NCBI GenBank assembly: GCA_023079485.1
Contig: CM041084.1
Location: 62,157,709 to 62,221,708 of the forward strand
Source: Archilochus colubris
Taxonomy: Eukaryota > Chordata > Aves > Apodiformes > Trochilidae
DNA: 64,000 bases
Reading direction: 5' to 3'
This document shows positions 37,929 through 50,410 of the stretch, piece after piece. A program made the translations under genes and the position numbers. Position 1 is the stretch's first letter; each line of letters starts with the position of its first letter. The notes beneath the pieces are model-generated. The model saw only the letters and a list, made by a program, of their open reading frames with translations. It searched no databases and was not told the DNA's origin.

Positions 37929-38441
37929 TGCTAAGAGACAATCTCAATAAATGCCCATAAATTGCCTTGTCCATGACTATGTTGCTGGGAAATAGGACAG
38001 AAAGAAAAACTAAAATCAAAAAGTAAAAAAAAACCTAAATCCCTGCTGAATCTGATTCTCCTCTCATCCCTGCTGCCAGTCCCTCCACACGAGGAAGGGA
38101 GCCCAGGGGAAGCTTTATTAGTCTGTCAATGAACATAAAATGATAGCATTTGCAGGAATGTCAATCCAGCACAAATAATGAATTAAATATATATATATTT
38201 ATATTTAATTTCCAATTCATCAGTAATTCCCGACAGATGGAATCCTTGCATTTCAGTTCAACTTGACATTGCCAGCACTCAGAGGTCCAAGTGAGCATTG
38301 CCAAATTTAATGAGCTGCAGTAACAATGTCTCCACATTACTCGACTAATTACTAGCTTCTGAAAAGAAAAGAAAAAAGAAGGGGGGGGAGAAGAAAAAGA
38401 AAATCCTCTAAACAGATGAAACTTTAATTAACAGCATTTTG
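37929..38441. other. Unique sequence between CR1 3' end and direct-repeat copy 2
   Basis: 513 bp with no gene. The second half (38130-38441) is AT-rich and non-repetitive, with an 11-bp perfect AT-only inverted repeat (38181-38191 with 38200-38210), TAATTAC near 38346, and a G run at 38382-38389. It may be the upstream part of a conserved element continuing into repeat copy 2. Confidence 0.5.
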
Positions 38442-38570
38442 AGACATTACTTATTATGGAGCAAATGCCACTTCAAAGTGAAAATAGCCTCTAGGTGGAT
38501 AATAGATCTAATGAAAGGTACAGTAGTCAATTTAGCACTAACTTGTTTCATATGTATGGCTTTAAGCCTT
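38130..38570. promoter_or_regulatory. Candidate conserved non-coding element spanning repeat copy 2
   Basis: Composition is AT-rich with many distinct homeodomain-type words (AATTAAAT, CTAATTACTAG, TTTAATTAAC) and no repeats or exon-like frames. If 38442-38553 is the original of the duplicated segment, part of this element has been copied to the other side of the CR1. Regulatory status is inferred only. Confidence 0.22.
38442..38553 (+). repeat. 112-bp direct repeat, copy 2 (probable original)
   Basis: Same sequence as 36540-36651 with one substitution. This copy sits in continuous AT-rich unique sequence with no transposon next to it, so I take it as the probable source. The sequence after it ('gtatggctttaagccttcag') is not found after copy 1. 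Confidence 0.93.
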
Positions 38571-38808
38571 CAGACTAACCAGACTTCATGGCAACAGCCA
38601 GCACATGCCGCTGCTGCAGAGTTTCTCTTTCCAAGGAGCAAAGCCCATCCAAGATAGGTTTGGCAGGGGGGCAGCCTGCTGCAGGTGGATCCCATTGATG
38701 GAAGCAAACTTCAGCACAGGGTCACTCCAGCTGGTGGCCAGTGACAGCTCTGGCCTGGCAACTGGAATGCCTTGTGTTGAGTTTCAACTGTGAGATTTTT
38801 TTACATTT

Positions 38809-38825
38809 AAAAAAAAAAAAAAAAA
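38809..38825 (+). repeat. Poly-A tract (17 bp)
   Basis: An uninterrupted run of 17 A. Confidence 0.9.
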
Positions 38826-41081
38826 GTTGCATTCATAGAAGCAGTGGCTGTAGTCTTGGACTTCCAGGTTGAAAGTCCACGTTTCATTCAAGCCAGTGGA
38901 AATGCTGCACGTTGCACTTACGGAACTAATAATAGAATCCAGCCATAAATGAACGAAGCAAATGGAAGGCTAATTTCTTCAAAGTATTTTTCAGAAACTT
39001 CTCTTTCTTTCATACACACACACTCATTCATTCACTTATCTAAACAGACACGGTAGAAAAAAAATATCCTAACCTTCAAACTAGTGAAAATATTTTTCCT
39101 GTGAACTGAGAAGGAAGAAAAGGAAGAGGGTTGTTTCTATTTCGATTTTCAAATACTGTGCCTTGCTCAGTTCTGCCATGATGAGGGGCCATGTCAAATT
39201 GGCTGTATCAAGTAACAGCTGGCTGCAAAATCCTTTCCTTATCCTGCAGAGAGCTTGCCCACTTCACAGACCAGCATAACCACCTTTACAGACACCACTG
39301 ATGTGAACTGTGACTGAACCAGCCCAGAGCAGGCTAGCACATCCCTGAAATAAATTTGAATGATCTGGGAAGTGTAAATTACACTGGCCTGCACTGGGAG
39401 GACTTGGCTGCTAAAATGATACTTGTGTGTATTTAGGTGCATTCCCCAGACAGGGACCTACGGATGGAAATCCAGCACTCACTGACACCCTGTGAGATCA
39501 TCTTGCAGGATTCACCCAGCCAACTGCTGCCCTCCAGGCAGGAGGCTGGGGAGGATTAATCTTGGCATCTTATGACTATGCAGAATGCACACTAGCTGTG
39601 AATTCAGCTTGAATATTGCTTGGAGGTGGGGGAAGAAGGGGGAGGCATGAGATTTGTTTAGGAATAAGGACATATCAATTTTCTCCTTGGTTTTCTTCCC
39701 AGTCCTGCCTCGGTAGGCCCATTATTTCCTATTTCAGAATTACACTTTTGCCAGTAGAACTTAAAGGCTGAGGGAAGCTTCAGCCTCTGCCCTTGGTGTG
39801 CTTTCTGCCCTGATGAGGGGACTTTGAAGCCATTTGCTGCGGGAACAAACCAGCAAGTGCTCTGTTGCCACTTTGTGGAATCAAGGGAGACCCCATGAAT
39901 CTGTATTTCTCAAGATATTGCCAAGGCACAGCCTGAAAGGGTAGAGAAGAGTGAGTTTTGCATCCCCAGCCCCAGCAGGGCCTCAGCTCTGCAGAGCTCC
40001 TGTGCTCACCTTCAGTGTTAAATTGCATAGGTTGTCTTAGGTAGCTCAAGCCAGGCAACACAGCTGCTCACCTTGGCTCTGCCCTTCCAAAGCAGCACAT
40101 ATTACATCTCAGCAAATCAGATTGGCCAAATTTCTATGCTTTGGTAAAGACCCAAAACCACACCTACAACTGGGCTAGTCAGAATCCAGGAGTTTAATAG
40201 TTCAATATGGAGAGTTAACTTCATTGTTACCTCTCCCACCTCCTCCCACAAAATAAAATACTTTAAAAATAAAAGGCAGCAGCTAAGAGGCTGGTGGCTA
40301 CGTTTAGTTGGAACAGGATTTGAGATTTTGAGGGAAAACCCCTGGATACAAAGAACCTGGCTGATGCAATTTGAAGAAGAAATAGGCTTCTCCCCATCAG
40401 AAGGATCATGACATCACTGGGATGCAGCTGTTCAGTTGCTGAGAAGGAGAGGATCACCAGACCCAAAAACCAAGTTCTCCAAGACAGAATATACTGCAAA
40501 GTGTGCCTGTGTTGCAGGGCATGCCTTGTTGCTGGCTTCCATACTGCCAAGCTGCACTCAACTCACATCCATACAGCAGCCATCTCCCTGCATGAGCCTC
40601 CAAAACCACTCTTGGATGGGTTCACTATAGGTTCTACATTTCCCCATAACAACAAAAAGATGACAGCCACCACTTAGCCACGTGTGACTGATTCCTGCTG
40701 TATTCCCACATACAGCCCAAGCTGATCAGCCAAAGCCATTCCAGTCCAGGTTTGACATACGAACCCATAAGGTTTCTTCAGCCATCTGGCTCTGGGGTTT
40801 TTGTGAGGTTTCATGCCAGTACTCATGTGGGAGTTGGTTCCTTTTCCAGCCATTGCAGCCTCTTCCAGTGCCCTCAACTTTACTTTTGCTGATGACTGTC
40901 AGGACACCCTGACCACCAGAGTGGAAGTTTGCAAGGCAGGCTGTGTGCTCCCAGCAGCTGGCTGTTTTCCAGGCTTGTGGTTGCCATCTTTTGTTACTGG
41001 AAATACCCTAATTAGTTTCTAATGCACTGCATTAACAAGCATCCACCTTATCCGAAGTCTGTTGGCTTCTTCAAGGCTTTC

Positions 41082-41100
41082 TTTTTTTTTTTTTTTTTTT
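41082..41100 (+). repeat. Poly-T tract (19 bp)
   Basis: An uninterrupted run of 19 T. Confidence 0.9.
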
Positions 41101-42647
41101 AGTCACTAATTGCACACACTGCAAACACATTTCCCAGCACAGTGCTTCTTGCTCCTTGCTCCTCTCTCACAGCTGAAGATAGTCTGTAAAGACACTGCAG
41201 GAGCAGTGGGTTTGGCTGGTGAGCAGGACACAAGGCTGGTATCTCCTGCAGCCACTGGGCCAGGCTAAGCAGTTGTATCTACACTGGCAATTCACCTTCC
41301 CAGACCAAGAGCTGGGGGGAGGCAAGAAGCCCTAGATGGGGAGCTGCGAGGTGTCCTGGATGTCCCTTAAAACACCCACTCAGGATCTTCACATCTAAGG
41401 CACATTCTCTGTAAAGAGAAGATGTCAAAACTCACCTGGGAGGAGTACTTTAACCAAGCAGACAAGTATGCATCATGGCAGGTATAAGCAGAGGCATTAC
41501 CAAATCACCAGGCAGAGTTTAAACCTTTGGACAATTAAGAGTTCTGTACTATAGACACATCCCAACTTGCAACTTCCTTGTCCTGCTTTCTCCATTTATT
41601 ACACAAAGACACAGACTGCTCACAACACGGAACAATTATTCTCATTGCAGATGCTTAAAAACAAACAAAATAAAAATCCCAAATTAGTCTCCCCATCAAA
41701 GGATGAGAGAGAGAGAGCCCTGCTGCAAAGTGTTTCTCCCAGCCTTCTGGTATCCGTGAGGCACAACCCTGCAGCCTGGGTGTGAGCTTTAGCAGCTGTT
41801 TGCAAAATTTCCCCATGGACCCAGCTTCTCCTTTCAAACATCTCTCAGAGGCCGTGGGTTGGAAACATGTGTTTGATTCTTGTCTGGTTAGTTCTTACCC
41901 CTGACTTGCTATGAAGGGTGGGGGAAGAGATGGATCAAAAGGATGTCATTGAAAAAGGAGGTGCCTGCACCTTGATTTACTTCAAGTCCTTGAAAGCCTG
42001 TTACTGAATGTAAAAGAGAAAGAAAAAACAAAACCTGTAATAAAAAGCAACTAATGTATCCAGTTTTTATGGCCAAAAATAAAGGCACTGGAAGGCAGGC
42101 TTTTTAATGGCTATCATTCCTCCTGTGTTATTTGAAGATCCCCTTGTAAACGGGAATCCTGGGTCTGTTTTGCCATCTGTTCCCTCCACTCCTGCCTAGG
42201 AATCCTGAAAGGGTATTTATTGTATATGCAGGTTCAGTGAGGCCCACTTACTATAAACAAATACTGCATGAAATATGGTGGGGCCAGCTCTTTCTGCAGT
42301 GCCTGTATTTATGAGGAAACAGTATAAAAACAAATATGTAATCTGGAAATAAACCTGTTAAATGAATAAAAAGTCCTACAGAGCAAAACATAATGATTAG
42401 CAGAGCCATTCAGTGAAAGACCCTGTTAAGGGAACACATCTGCTGCCATCCACTTTGCATCAGTGCTTTTCCCCCCTGATAAAAATCCATCTAAAAGCAG
42501 CCATCAGAAAACCGTGGGGGAGGGGAGTGGGGAGAAGGAGATCATACAACCTAAGAGCTACGAGGCCAACCACAGCACTTTTGCTTGTTCTTGAAATGCC
42601 TCTTGAGCCCTACTCCCTGCTGTCCACCAAATATAATCTGTATTATT

Positions 42648-42684
42648 TACAGCATGTAGTAGGTACAGCATGTAGTAGGTACAG
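42648..42684 (+). repeat. 16-bp tandem duplication
   Basis: The unit TACAGCATGTAGTAGG occurs twice exactly (42648-42663, 42664-42679), then the first five bases occur again. This is a small, recent-looking tandem duplication. Confidence 0.92.
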
Positions 42685-42706
42685 ATTAGTCACTCAGCTG
42701 AAGAGG

Positions 42707-42720
42707 AAAAAAAAAAAAAA
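42707..42720 (+). repeat. Poly-A tract (14 bp)
   Basis: An uninterrupted run of 14 A. It encodes a spurious Lys run in one forward frame. Confidence 0.85.
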
Positions 42721-44010
42721 GGAACAAGAAGTAATAAAATCAAATAAAAAAAGAGAAAGATTAGCAATGCAATTGAAGTTCAGCAGTGTGCTGAACAAAG
42801 ATTCAAATAAAGAACTTGAAGTTTGTGCAAACATGCATAGGAAATCATATTTTGCTTTCAGCCAATTGCATAGAGCCTAAACACGGGTTATACAGAAGAG
42901 CAGCACGAGATAAATCTGCTATGGAAATGCAACTCAATCACGACCTCTGATTGCCAGCTTCACTGGCATGCAACATCACTATTTAAACACGGGAATTACA
43001 GTGCTAGCTACCTGTTCCCATTAACTATAGATTTATAGACCGTGTATAAGATCACAGCCTGCTCTGCACCCATCCCACCCCACCCACACAGTCGAAGCCA
43101 GCTACAGATGGGTGAGTAACCATACTTGTTGTCACCCGCTCTCCCTGTGGTTTACATTTGCTCCAAGATGTTCTGGGTATTTCCTATCTCAGTTTCTGCT
43201 TTCCACTGTGGGTTGCCTGACCTTCCCCACGGAACCAGTTACTAATACTCCAGTCTCTACCAACAACGCAAACAAAGTAGGTAGAAGCTGATGCAACTCT
43301 GGAAAGTGCTGTACCAAGCACTGATGCAACCCCTCCGAGAGCTGCAAAAACTCCCTCGGAGCACATGGGATGAAGATGCCCTGCTTGCTTTCAGCTTGAC
43401 TCTTGCTTTTGCCTTTGCCTGCCGGAACAAAAATTGACAAAACCCACACCTTCCCAGTCTGCCACTTGGGAAAGCTCTGGTTTTACCCTCCCTCTAACCA
43501 TTCCTGGGAAGAGGCATTATACAGGCAATGTGTTTTTCTTTGGTCACGCATGTGACTTCACGATCAAACTGAAGTGCGTTGCCTGGGTTCTTTTTTAGTA
43601 TTGGGATCATTTCTGCTTCTTACCAATCAATCAAAGTAAAGCAATAAAACCTTCACCTTCATAACAAGGAAGACAAGGCCCAAGCACTGACTGGAGGACC
43701 GAGTAGCAGATGATGAGCCTGTGACTCCACTTCCTCACCCAAAGCATGGAACAAGGCGTAATTTGAGTACTAACTGGCAAAACAGACATAGTAGTTTGCT
43801 TGAAAGTGCACTGTGATGCTGGTGTACTGTTTGTAAATTATTAACCAGCATAGACTTGCTGCCTTCTGTGCATGTGAGATATATGTAAAAGCTTAACAGA
43901 TTTATATCACTGCAGTTACTTCTACTGCTTACTGACACACTTTAGTATTTTTATTGCTTTTTCATGGCTAACATGATTCTGACAGTATGTAATTAAATAT
44001 TTTACAAAGA

Positions 44011-44092
44011 TAGGGTCTGATCCAACAACCTTTTTGCACATGAATAATCTCATTATGTTCAATGCCTCTACTCATGTACCCAAGCAGGCAAC
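44011..44092. repeat. Ancient amniote palindromic repeat, 'actcatgtgagtaatcccattg' type
   Basis: The order 'gggtctgatccaacaacc', 'cacatgaataatctcatta', 'gttcaatg' and 'ctactcatgtaccc' follows the layout of an old repeat. Its halves (a 'ttactcatgtgagtaatcccattga' arm and its reverse complement) face each other next to a 'tgatccaa' edge. It is degraded and is recognised by pattern only. Confidence 0.5.
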
Positions 44093-44171
44093 ACTGGGTT
44101 CCTACTGCTACAAAAGTAATTTTTTTCCACTTCTGTATTCCCCTTTTGGGATTTTTGTGGAATTAGTATTG

Positions 44172-44188
44172 AAAAAAAAAAAAAAAAA
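44172..44188 (+). repeat. Poly-A tract (17 bp)
   Basis: An uninterrupted run of 17 A. Confidence 0.88.
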
Positions 44189-47100
44189 GACCCTTAAAAC
44201 TCCTTCACATTAATTTTGGGCATTGAAACCTTCACCTGGGATTTGAAGGAACTAGAGGAACACTGTTGTGGAAGTTATGGTTGGCTGGGAATGGAAAGAC
44301 ATAAAAGTTTGTGTTTTGTCACAGACTGAAAGACATACTGCTTTTTTGTCAGCCTCTGTCTTAGTGCAGTTTCCTGAGATAGACTAAGGGCTTGAAGAGG
44401 GGCTTTTTTTTTTTTCTCAAGAATTCATGACTTACTTTAAAAGTGGTATATTTCAGGCATGAGGGGAATTGCCCAAATGTGGGGGTTTTATATTACCTAC
44501 AAAATATGTCACAGTCATATGCTTACTTCAAACTGATAGGAATGCAAAATGCTCACGCGCCACTGTCACACAAGTTGCACACATCCTGTCCCTCACTTGC
44601 CCAACACATCTACATGCTCATGGGGATGTTTCACTCTCTGGCCCAGAGACAGATCAGTATCCTCATTACAAAGCATGATTTGGGGTTGACCCATCATAAA
44701 ACCAGCTTTTCAAGTTTTGATTCAGATCAGAGCCTACAGGCAGACTTGTCCCAGGTGTGTTGCTATCCTGGCATCTGGTGAAACCCAGTGCTGCTCACCC
44801 AGAGTATCCCAAAACTGCTGGGCAGGAATAAAATGGCACAGGAGGATCAAATTTTAGATGTGGATTAATTTGAAACAAGTATTTTTAAATCATCACAGCC
44901 ATCCTTTTTCCAGAACCAAAGCACAGACAAACAGAGAGGGCATCTAGGACACTGAATCCTTAAATAAAAACTTGTGCCACTTTGCAATGCTTCTGCAGCT
45001 GAATAAAGGAATTTTTCTTATTTCCCTTCAGTAGAGAATGTAGGAAAGCTCTGAACCCAACCAGTCACTTTCTGGTCATTTGACACACACTCCCTTATTA
45101 TTTTATTACCTCTTAGATCTCTGAAAAAACCCTCTCTCCTATCTCTGGGCAAAAAGGGTATCCAATATGAGTTTTTGAAAACAGGATTTTTAAATTAAGG
45201 CCTACTAAGTTATTAGCCTAGTATGAAAATGAAGATATTGCCTACTTGCACCTCATCTGCACCTGGGAAGCATTGAGCTTGATGACAGCACTGCCCCTGC
45301 AGGAGGACAGCCTTCTGGCTCTTAGGACTCTGTTGGATTAATAACTTTGAGTGTCACTCATTCATAAGACATAATGTGAGCTGAAGCCCTGTCAGCACAC
45401 ACAAAGTGCTGAAGAGCTTTGGTGCCTGGGCAGGGCATACACAGCCCCCTCCCAAGTAATCCCATCACTTTGCAGCTCCTGCACCCTTTGCAGTAATTTA
45501 CTGCTGCGCCCCGGAGGAGTGCTTGGAAAGCAAGCTCAACCCAAATCTGAACTCAGCTCATGACAATTACCACAAATTTGTTTCAATAGCCATACTGAAA
45601 GGAAAAGAACAAAAAGTCACTTATAAATCATCTTATTCAGCAGTCCTGACCTGCCAGCAGTAAGGGAGCTTTACCCTATCCTGGCAGCAGAGTCCAGAAA
45701 GTGAATGTTTGTTTTGAGATTCATCAGCTGGACTCTCTTCTGCCACCATCAACTGTTTCTCCAGGATCTGTTTAGAAAAAGCCAAACAAGTCTACTGCTC
45801 ACCTTCTAGTTTACCCATCTTTGTATTTTGTTCAGTGCAGGGAAACAGGCTGTCAGACCTGTGCCTCCTCTCCTTCCCTCCCCTCTGGCTGGAGTGCACG
45901 CTTGGGCTTCGAGCCTGCTTCCTTTGGCCTGCCGTGCTGCTGCCGAGTTGCTGTCAGGGACAAAATCAAGAGCACTTAAACAGCAGGAGAAAGCTGATCC
46001 CACATGACGTGTCGGGGAAAGACAGCACACACCAAGGTTTCAGGAAAACAGACTCTCTCCTGGCTCCCCAGCCATGTGCAAATTTATGAGGTTTGAATGA
46101 AATTCAGCTGAAGCATCCAGCCCATCAACTGCTTATCCAAATGAACTCAATTGCTGGATTTTTTTCCATGTAAGTCACCTGACCATGCTCCACACTGCCC
46201 AGGTTGAGCTCAGTCAGTATCTGAAATCCTTCAAATAAAAACTAACCCGTCTGTTGGCACCATAGAGCAGAACGAACTTTTAAAAAACTTCTAAAAACAT
46301 GATAAAACCACACAGATTAAGGCACTACAATGTCCCCAGTGCATGAATGTGTTACAGCCCTTTGACAAGTCCAGGGCAGCACTTAAAGAAGCGGAAGCAA
46401 GTAGTTAAGTGAGGCACAAGCTTTACTTGCCCACATGCACCTATATACATGAACATATGGATTTCTTTACATCTTGACCCCAGAGAACGGACATAAAACT
46501 TGAAAACTGCCACCTGGTTTCTGCGGTTATTTTTCCTTCTAGGGATTAAACAACTTCACAACTTTTTCTGTTGCAAATAGGCAGCACAGACAATTGCAAA
46601 GCAAGGAGATGGGTGTGAGAAAGTGAATTTCTGGTGACCCTGGGGAAAAAAAAAAAAATAAAGGGATGAGTCCAGGCCTGCCAAACAGCTGGTTAAACTT
46701 CAGAACTTGGTCTAAGGCTTGTCTACTGACAAGAAAAAAAGAACCTTCTCCTTTGACTGTCTTTCTTTCTGCACTACTTCCCCAACATCAGCAGGCTGGA
46801 GGATGTTCCACACAGCAAGATCAAGACTTGCCTCCTCACCTCTGTGAAAAAGTTGCATGTTTTTAAATATTCTTCTCCAAAATAGGTACAGGGCTCTGGT
46901 CAGATGAGTGTTGAAATGCTTTTAATGTGTTACCACCCCTTCCTTCAGCTGTTCCCAGCTACACCCATTCCCTGCAGCAGAGCCCATGCACATGGCTACC
47001 CCATGGCAATGCCAACCCACAGCTGCAAGCAGCTTGGCTGGGGTCCCAAGAAGGGACTGCAATACCTATTAATTATAAACCCTGTTGATTAAATCCATTG

Positions 47101-50100
47101 AGTGATTTCACCTGGCTACAACCAGGGGTGAAGGCTGTCCTGGAAACAGCTCTGTCCTGCAATGCAGCTGCCTGGATGTGCACACAAAGACCAAGGAAGG
47201 ATTGGGTCTTAATCTATGTTGAATTTGCTGCAGGTCCTGGGTTTTACACCTCCATGCACCCAAGGTCTGACACTACCAGGTATGAAATTTGTCACAGTTA
47301 TGGTTACAGGAAGTGAAAACTTCCCTCTGAAGCCCTGAAGGAGCCTGTTAAATCTTTCACTGAACACTTGCAGAGGCAAGTAAGGAAAGATGAATCCTGT
47401 TCCCGTGCTGCTCCACACCCTGGGAAAAGGGTATGCTGGGATCTCAAGCACAAGTCCAAAGCTGTTCAGAAAATGAAAAACAAAGATTCCCCTAACATTT
47501 CTTTGTTTCTATTCATAACCACAATTTCATTTGCATTGATGTTTCCTGACCAGTCCTCTCCTCAAAATAATTGATGGGTAAAAGATCGGGAGATGTAATT
47601 AAAAGAGAAACAAACAGAAAACAAAGGGAAGAGGGTGAATGGGCATGCGACTTCAGGTCAGGGAAGGAAGAGGAGCAGGTGGTGGAACTGATGAGGGAGA
47701 TTTAATGAACTGCGATTGACTTCAAATAACAAAGGAGGAGGAACCTAATCCTACCATTGGATCTGTACACATATGGACTTACCATAACAAATGGTAATCA
47801 ATCCATCAGCCTTAAATTAAAGATAAGGTGGGCAGGGACATGGTTTATTCCCTCCCCTCCAACCCCTTTCAAACTATATCTGCACTAAATTCTCTGCTGG
47901 CAGAGAAACAGTCTCCCATCATTCCCTTCTCAGCCAAAGCAATCACCTTCCCATGCCTCAGCAGACCACAGTGGGCAGTTCTCTCTGGATGCTGCCCCAG
48001 GAGTTCAGGAATCTGGTTATGCTGATTCTGCAGCATATTTCACTCAAGAGCAATCAAGGCTCAGCAGCCTCAGAAATATACTCTTAGGACTCTGCGTGTA
48101 AACGCTCGCTGAGCTTTAATCAAATGCACATCACAGAGAGTCCTGTGTGACAGAAAGCAGAGCTGCCAAGCTGCAGACCTGCCAAGAATAGCCTCATCTG
48201 CGATACAAGGCTTTTCCTTCTTTTGTATCTTTTTGGCCCTTGCTTTCTCTTTTGAGGACAAGCTGCAAAAATATTCTGGGTTTTATATGGTATCTCCTTG
48301 TTTCAAGCTGAAAGCGAGTTCACCAGATTTTCTAAATATATACCCAGGTTTTATGTATCCTCATTAAGTTTCCTAGGATAGAGTTTCTATTTTAAGGCCT
48401 GGATCCTCCAAAAAGAGATGAGCAGTTGGACACCCCTTCCCATACATCTGGCCAAGGATAGCTGTGCACATGGGTTTCTTTGCTGGATTCGCCCCACTGA
48501 AGGTGGCAGGCAGTTTTTCCCAAAGAAAGGACTTCCAATCAGTGGGAAAACATTATGCAGTGGCTGGCATCTCTTGAGCTGGTAACTAATAGCTATTTCT
48601 CCTTGGCCAGCAAGCAGAAAATGCATGAGCAAATCATGAAGGTCACTATTGACACACATTTAGAAGAGTGAAAGCCTGTGACTTACGGGGTAGTATCAGG
48701 AGGCAAGAATCATAATTTCTGCTTCTGCCATAACCTTCTTGTGCAAGTTCCCAGCATGATCCATATCTCAGTGAATTCCAGTTATACCAGAAGAATACTG
48801 CCAGCTAGGCTGAGAGGCAACAGGAGGTGTGCAGACACTCTGGGTAGGAGCTGTACAGGACTGTAGTTTGGCACAGTGACCAGGCATCTGGGCAAGGCTG
48901 GGTCTGGTAACTACTTGAACAAAACATTTGCCAATTGAAATAATTCAAACATAAGTCTCCTGTATCCCAAGAAAAGCACAGGGAGGGCAGAGATGGACAA
49001 TGACACAACGTCAGGCTCTGCCACATCATATCAGGAAAGGAGGAAGTGAAGGGAAAACAGAAATTTCTGAAATAGCCACTGAAGTTAAATTCTCTCTATT
49101 TGTAACTCTGCAAGAGAGGTAGGGGGGACACAACCCAAGCATTAAGTCCTGCTTCCTCAGGTCCTCTTAACCTGTGCATTGGCATCAGGGTATTCCAGTT
49201 TCACAGCAGCTGAGGATCCCCCAAAAGAAGCTGGAACCCACAGGGTTGCTGGAACAGAGAGGAGCATCCCTCCCCTCAGGCATGGGGCACACCAGCAAGT
49301 GCTCTGCCCTGTCAGCAGGGACCTCCCAAGCTGAGCTACTCATACCTGGCCATCAGGAGAGGAATTCAGGATGTTGGATGGGAGGCATAGGAGTCTGGAA
49401 TACTGTAGGCACATGCCAAGAATGTACAGTCAATCCTCTTGGCAAATGCTAAAATACAACACTGTGGTATCTGGTCTCTGACTTTAATTCTTCCATCTTC
49501 CACACGCTAAATGACACTGCACCTGGACAGTGAATTTGCACTACATGGGTGTTTTTGGTGCTTTTTGGGTATTAGGTGGGCTGGCTGAGGGCCACCTACT
49601 TTCCTGCCAGGCTTCCTGAAGCCAGCCCAGCTCCACAGCCACAGCCCACTGTGCCTAGATCTCATTACCCCTCCACCAAAGAGAGCAATTCCCCATTCCC
49701 CCAGCCCATGGAAACATGACCACAGAGCTGCCCAAGAGGTATCATTTATCATCACTGACCCGTGAGAAGACAGACATGATTCAGAGGGAGCACAGCAAGG
49801 TGTCACTTCCCTGCTCCCACAGAACCAACACCCAGGTGTCTGGAAGAGTGGTCAGTCACAGCTACACACATACACAAGTGTCTGTGTCAGCCAGTCACAG
49901 CCACCATCTCATGGCCCTCCAGTTCCTTCTCCTGGCAACTTCAAATTTATTCAAACTTTTTTGCTCAAAGGCTTCTTCTCTTACTTGTTGTCCAACAGGG
50001 GCCTGAAGCAAAGCACATCAACAGCAAAGGAGGAGGAAGAAGGTCAAAGCACAGCTCAGCAGCCCATGATCTCCCTCTCAGTCTGGCAGTTTTGAGACTT

Positions 50101-50383
50101 CTCGGGTCTTCTTTTCACCTATGAAAAACCTGGCTGGTCGCCACAGCATAATATAGCAACAGGGGAAAGAGAGGAAGAAGGCTTAACTTTTATTTATTTT
50201 AGAGCGATCATTAGGATTATGTCAGGGGGAAAAAGCATTAATACATAATCTTTTCCCTCTGCTATACAACACTGGCTGCTTTTAATTTAGAATTAAATTG
50301 AAACACTCACTCAGAGTGGCTTTGAACAGCAGCCAAGGCCTTCTCTTGCATTGTGTGAGCAGCTGGGTAGCCTTTACACTCTC

Positions 50384-50410
50384 TTTTTTTTTGGTTTCTT
50401 TTTTTTTTTT
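50384..50410 (+). repeat. T-rich tract
   Basis: Two T runs separated by GGTTTC. They account for the Phe-rich segment in the forward open frame at 50298-50753. Confidence 0.85.

Noticed and set aside
42413..42880. 155-codon forward frame with a Lys-rich stretch.
   Set aside because: The Lys run comes from a poly-A tract and the frame crosses a recent 16-bp tandem duplication; no domain is visible.
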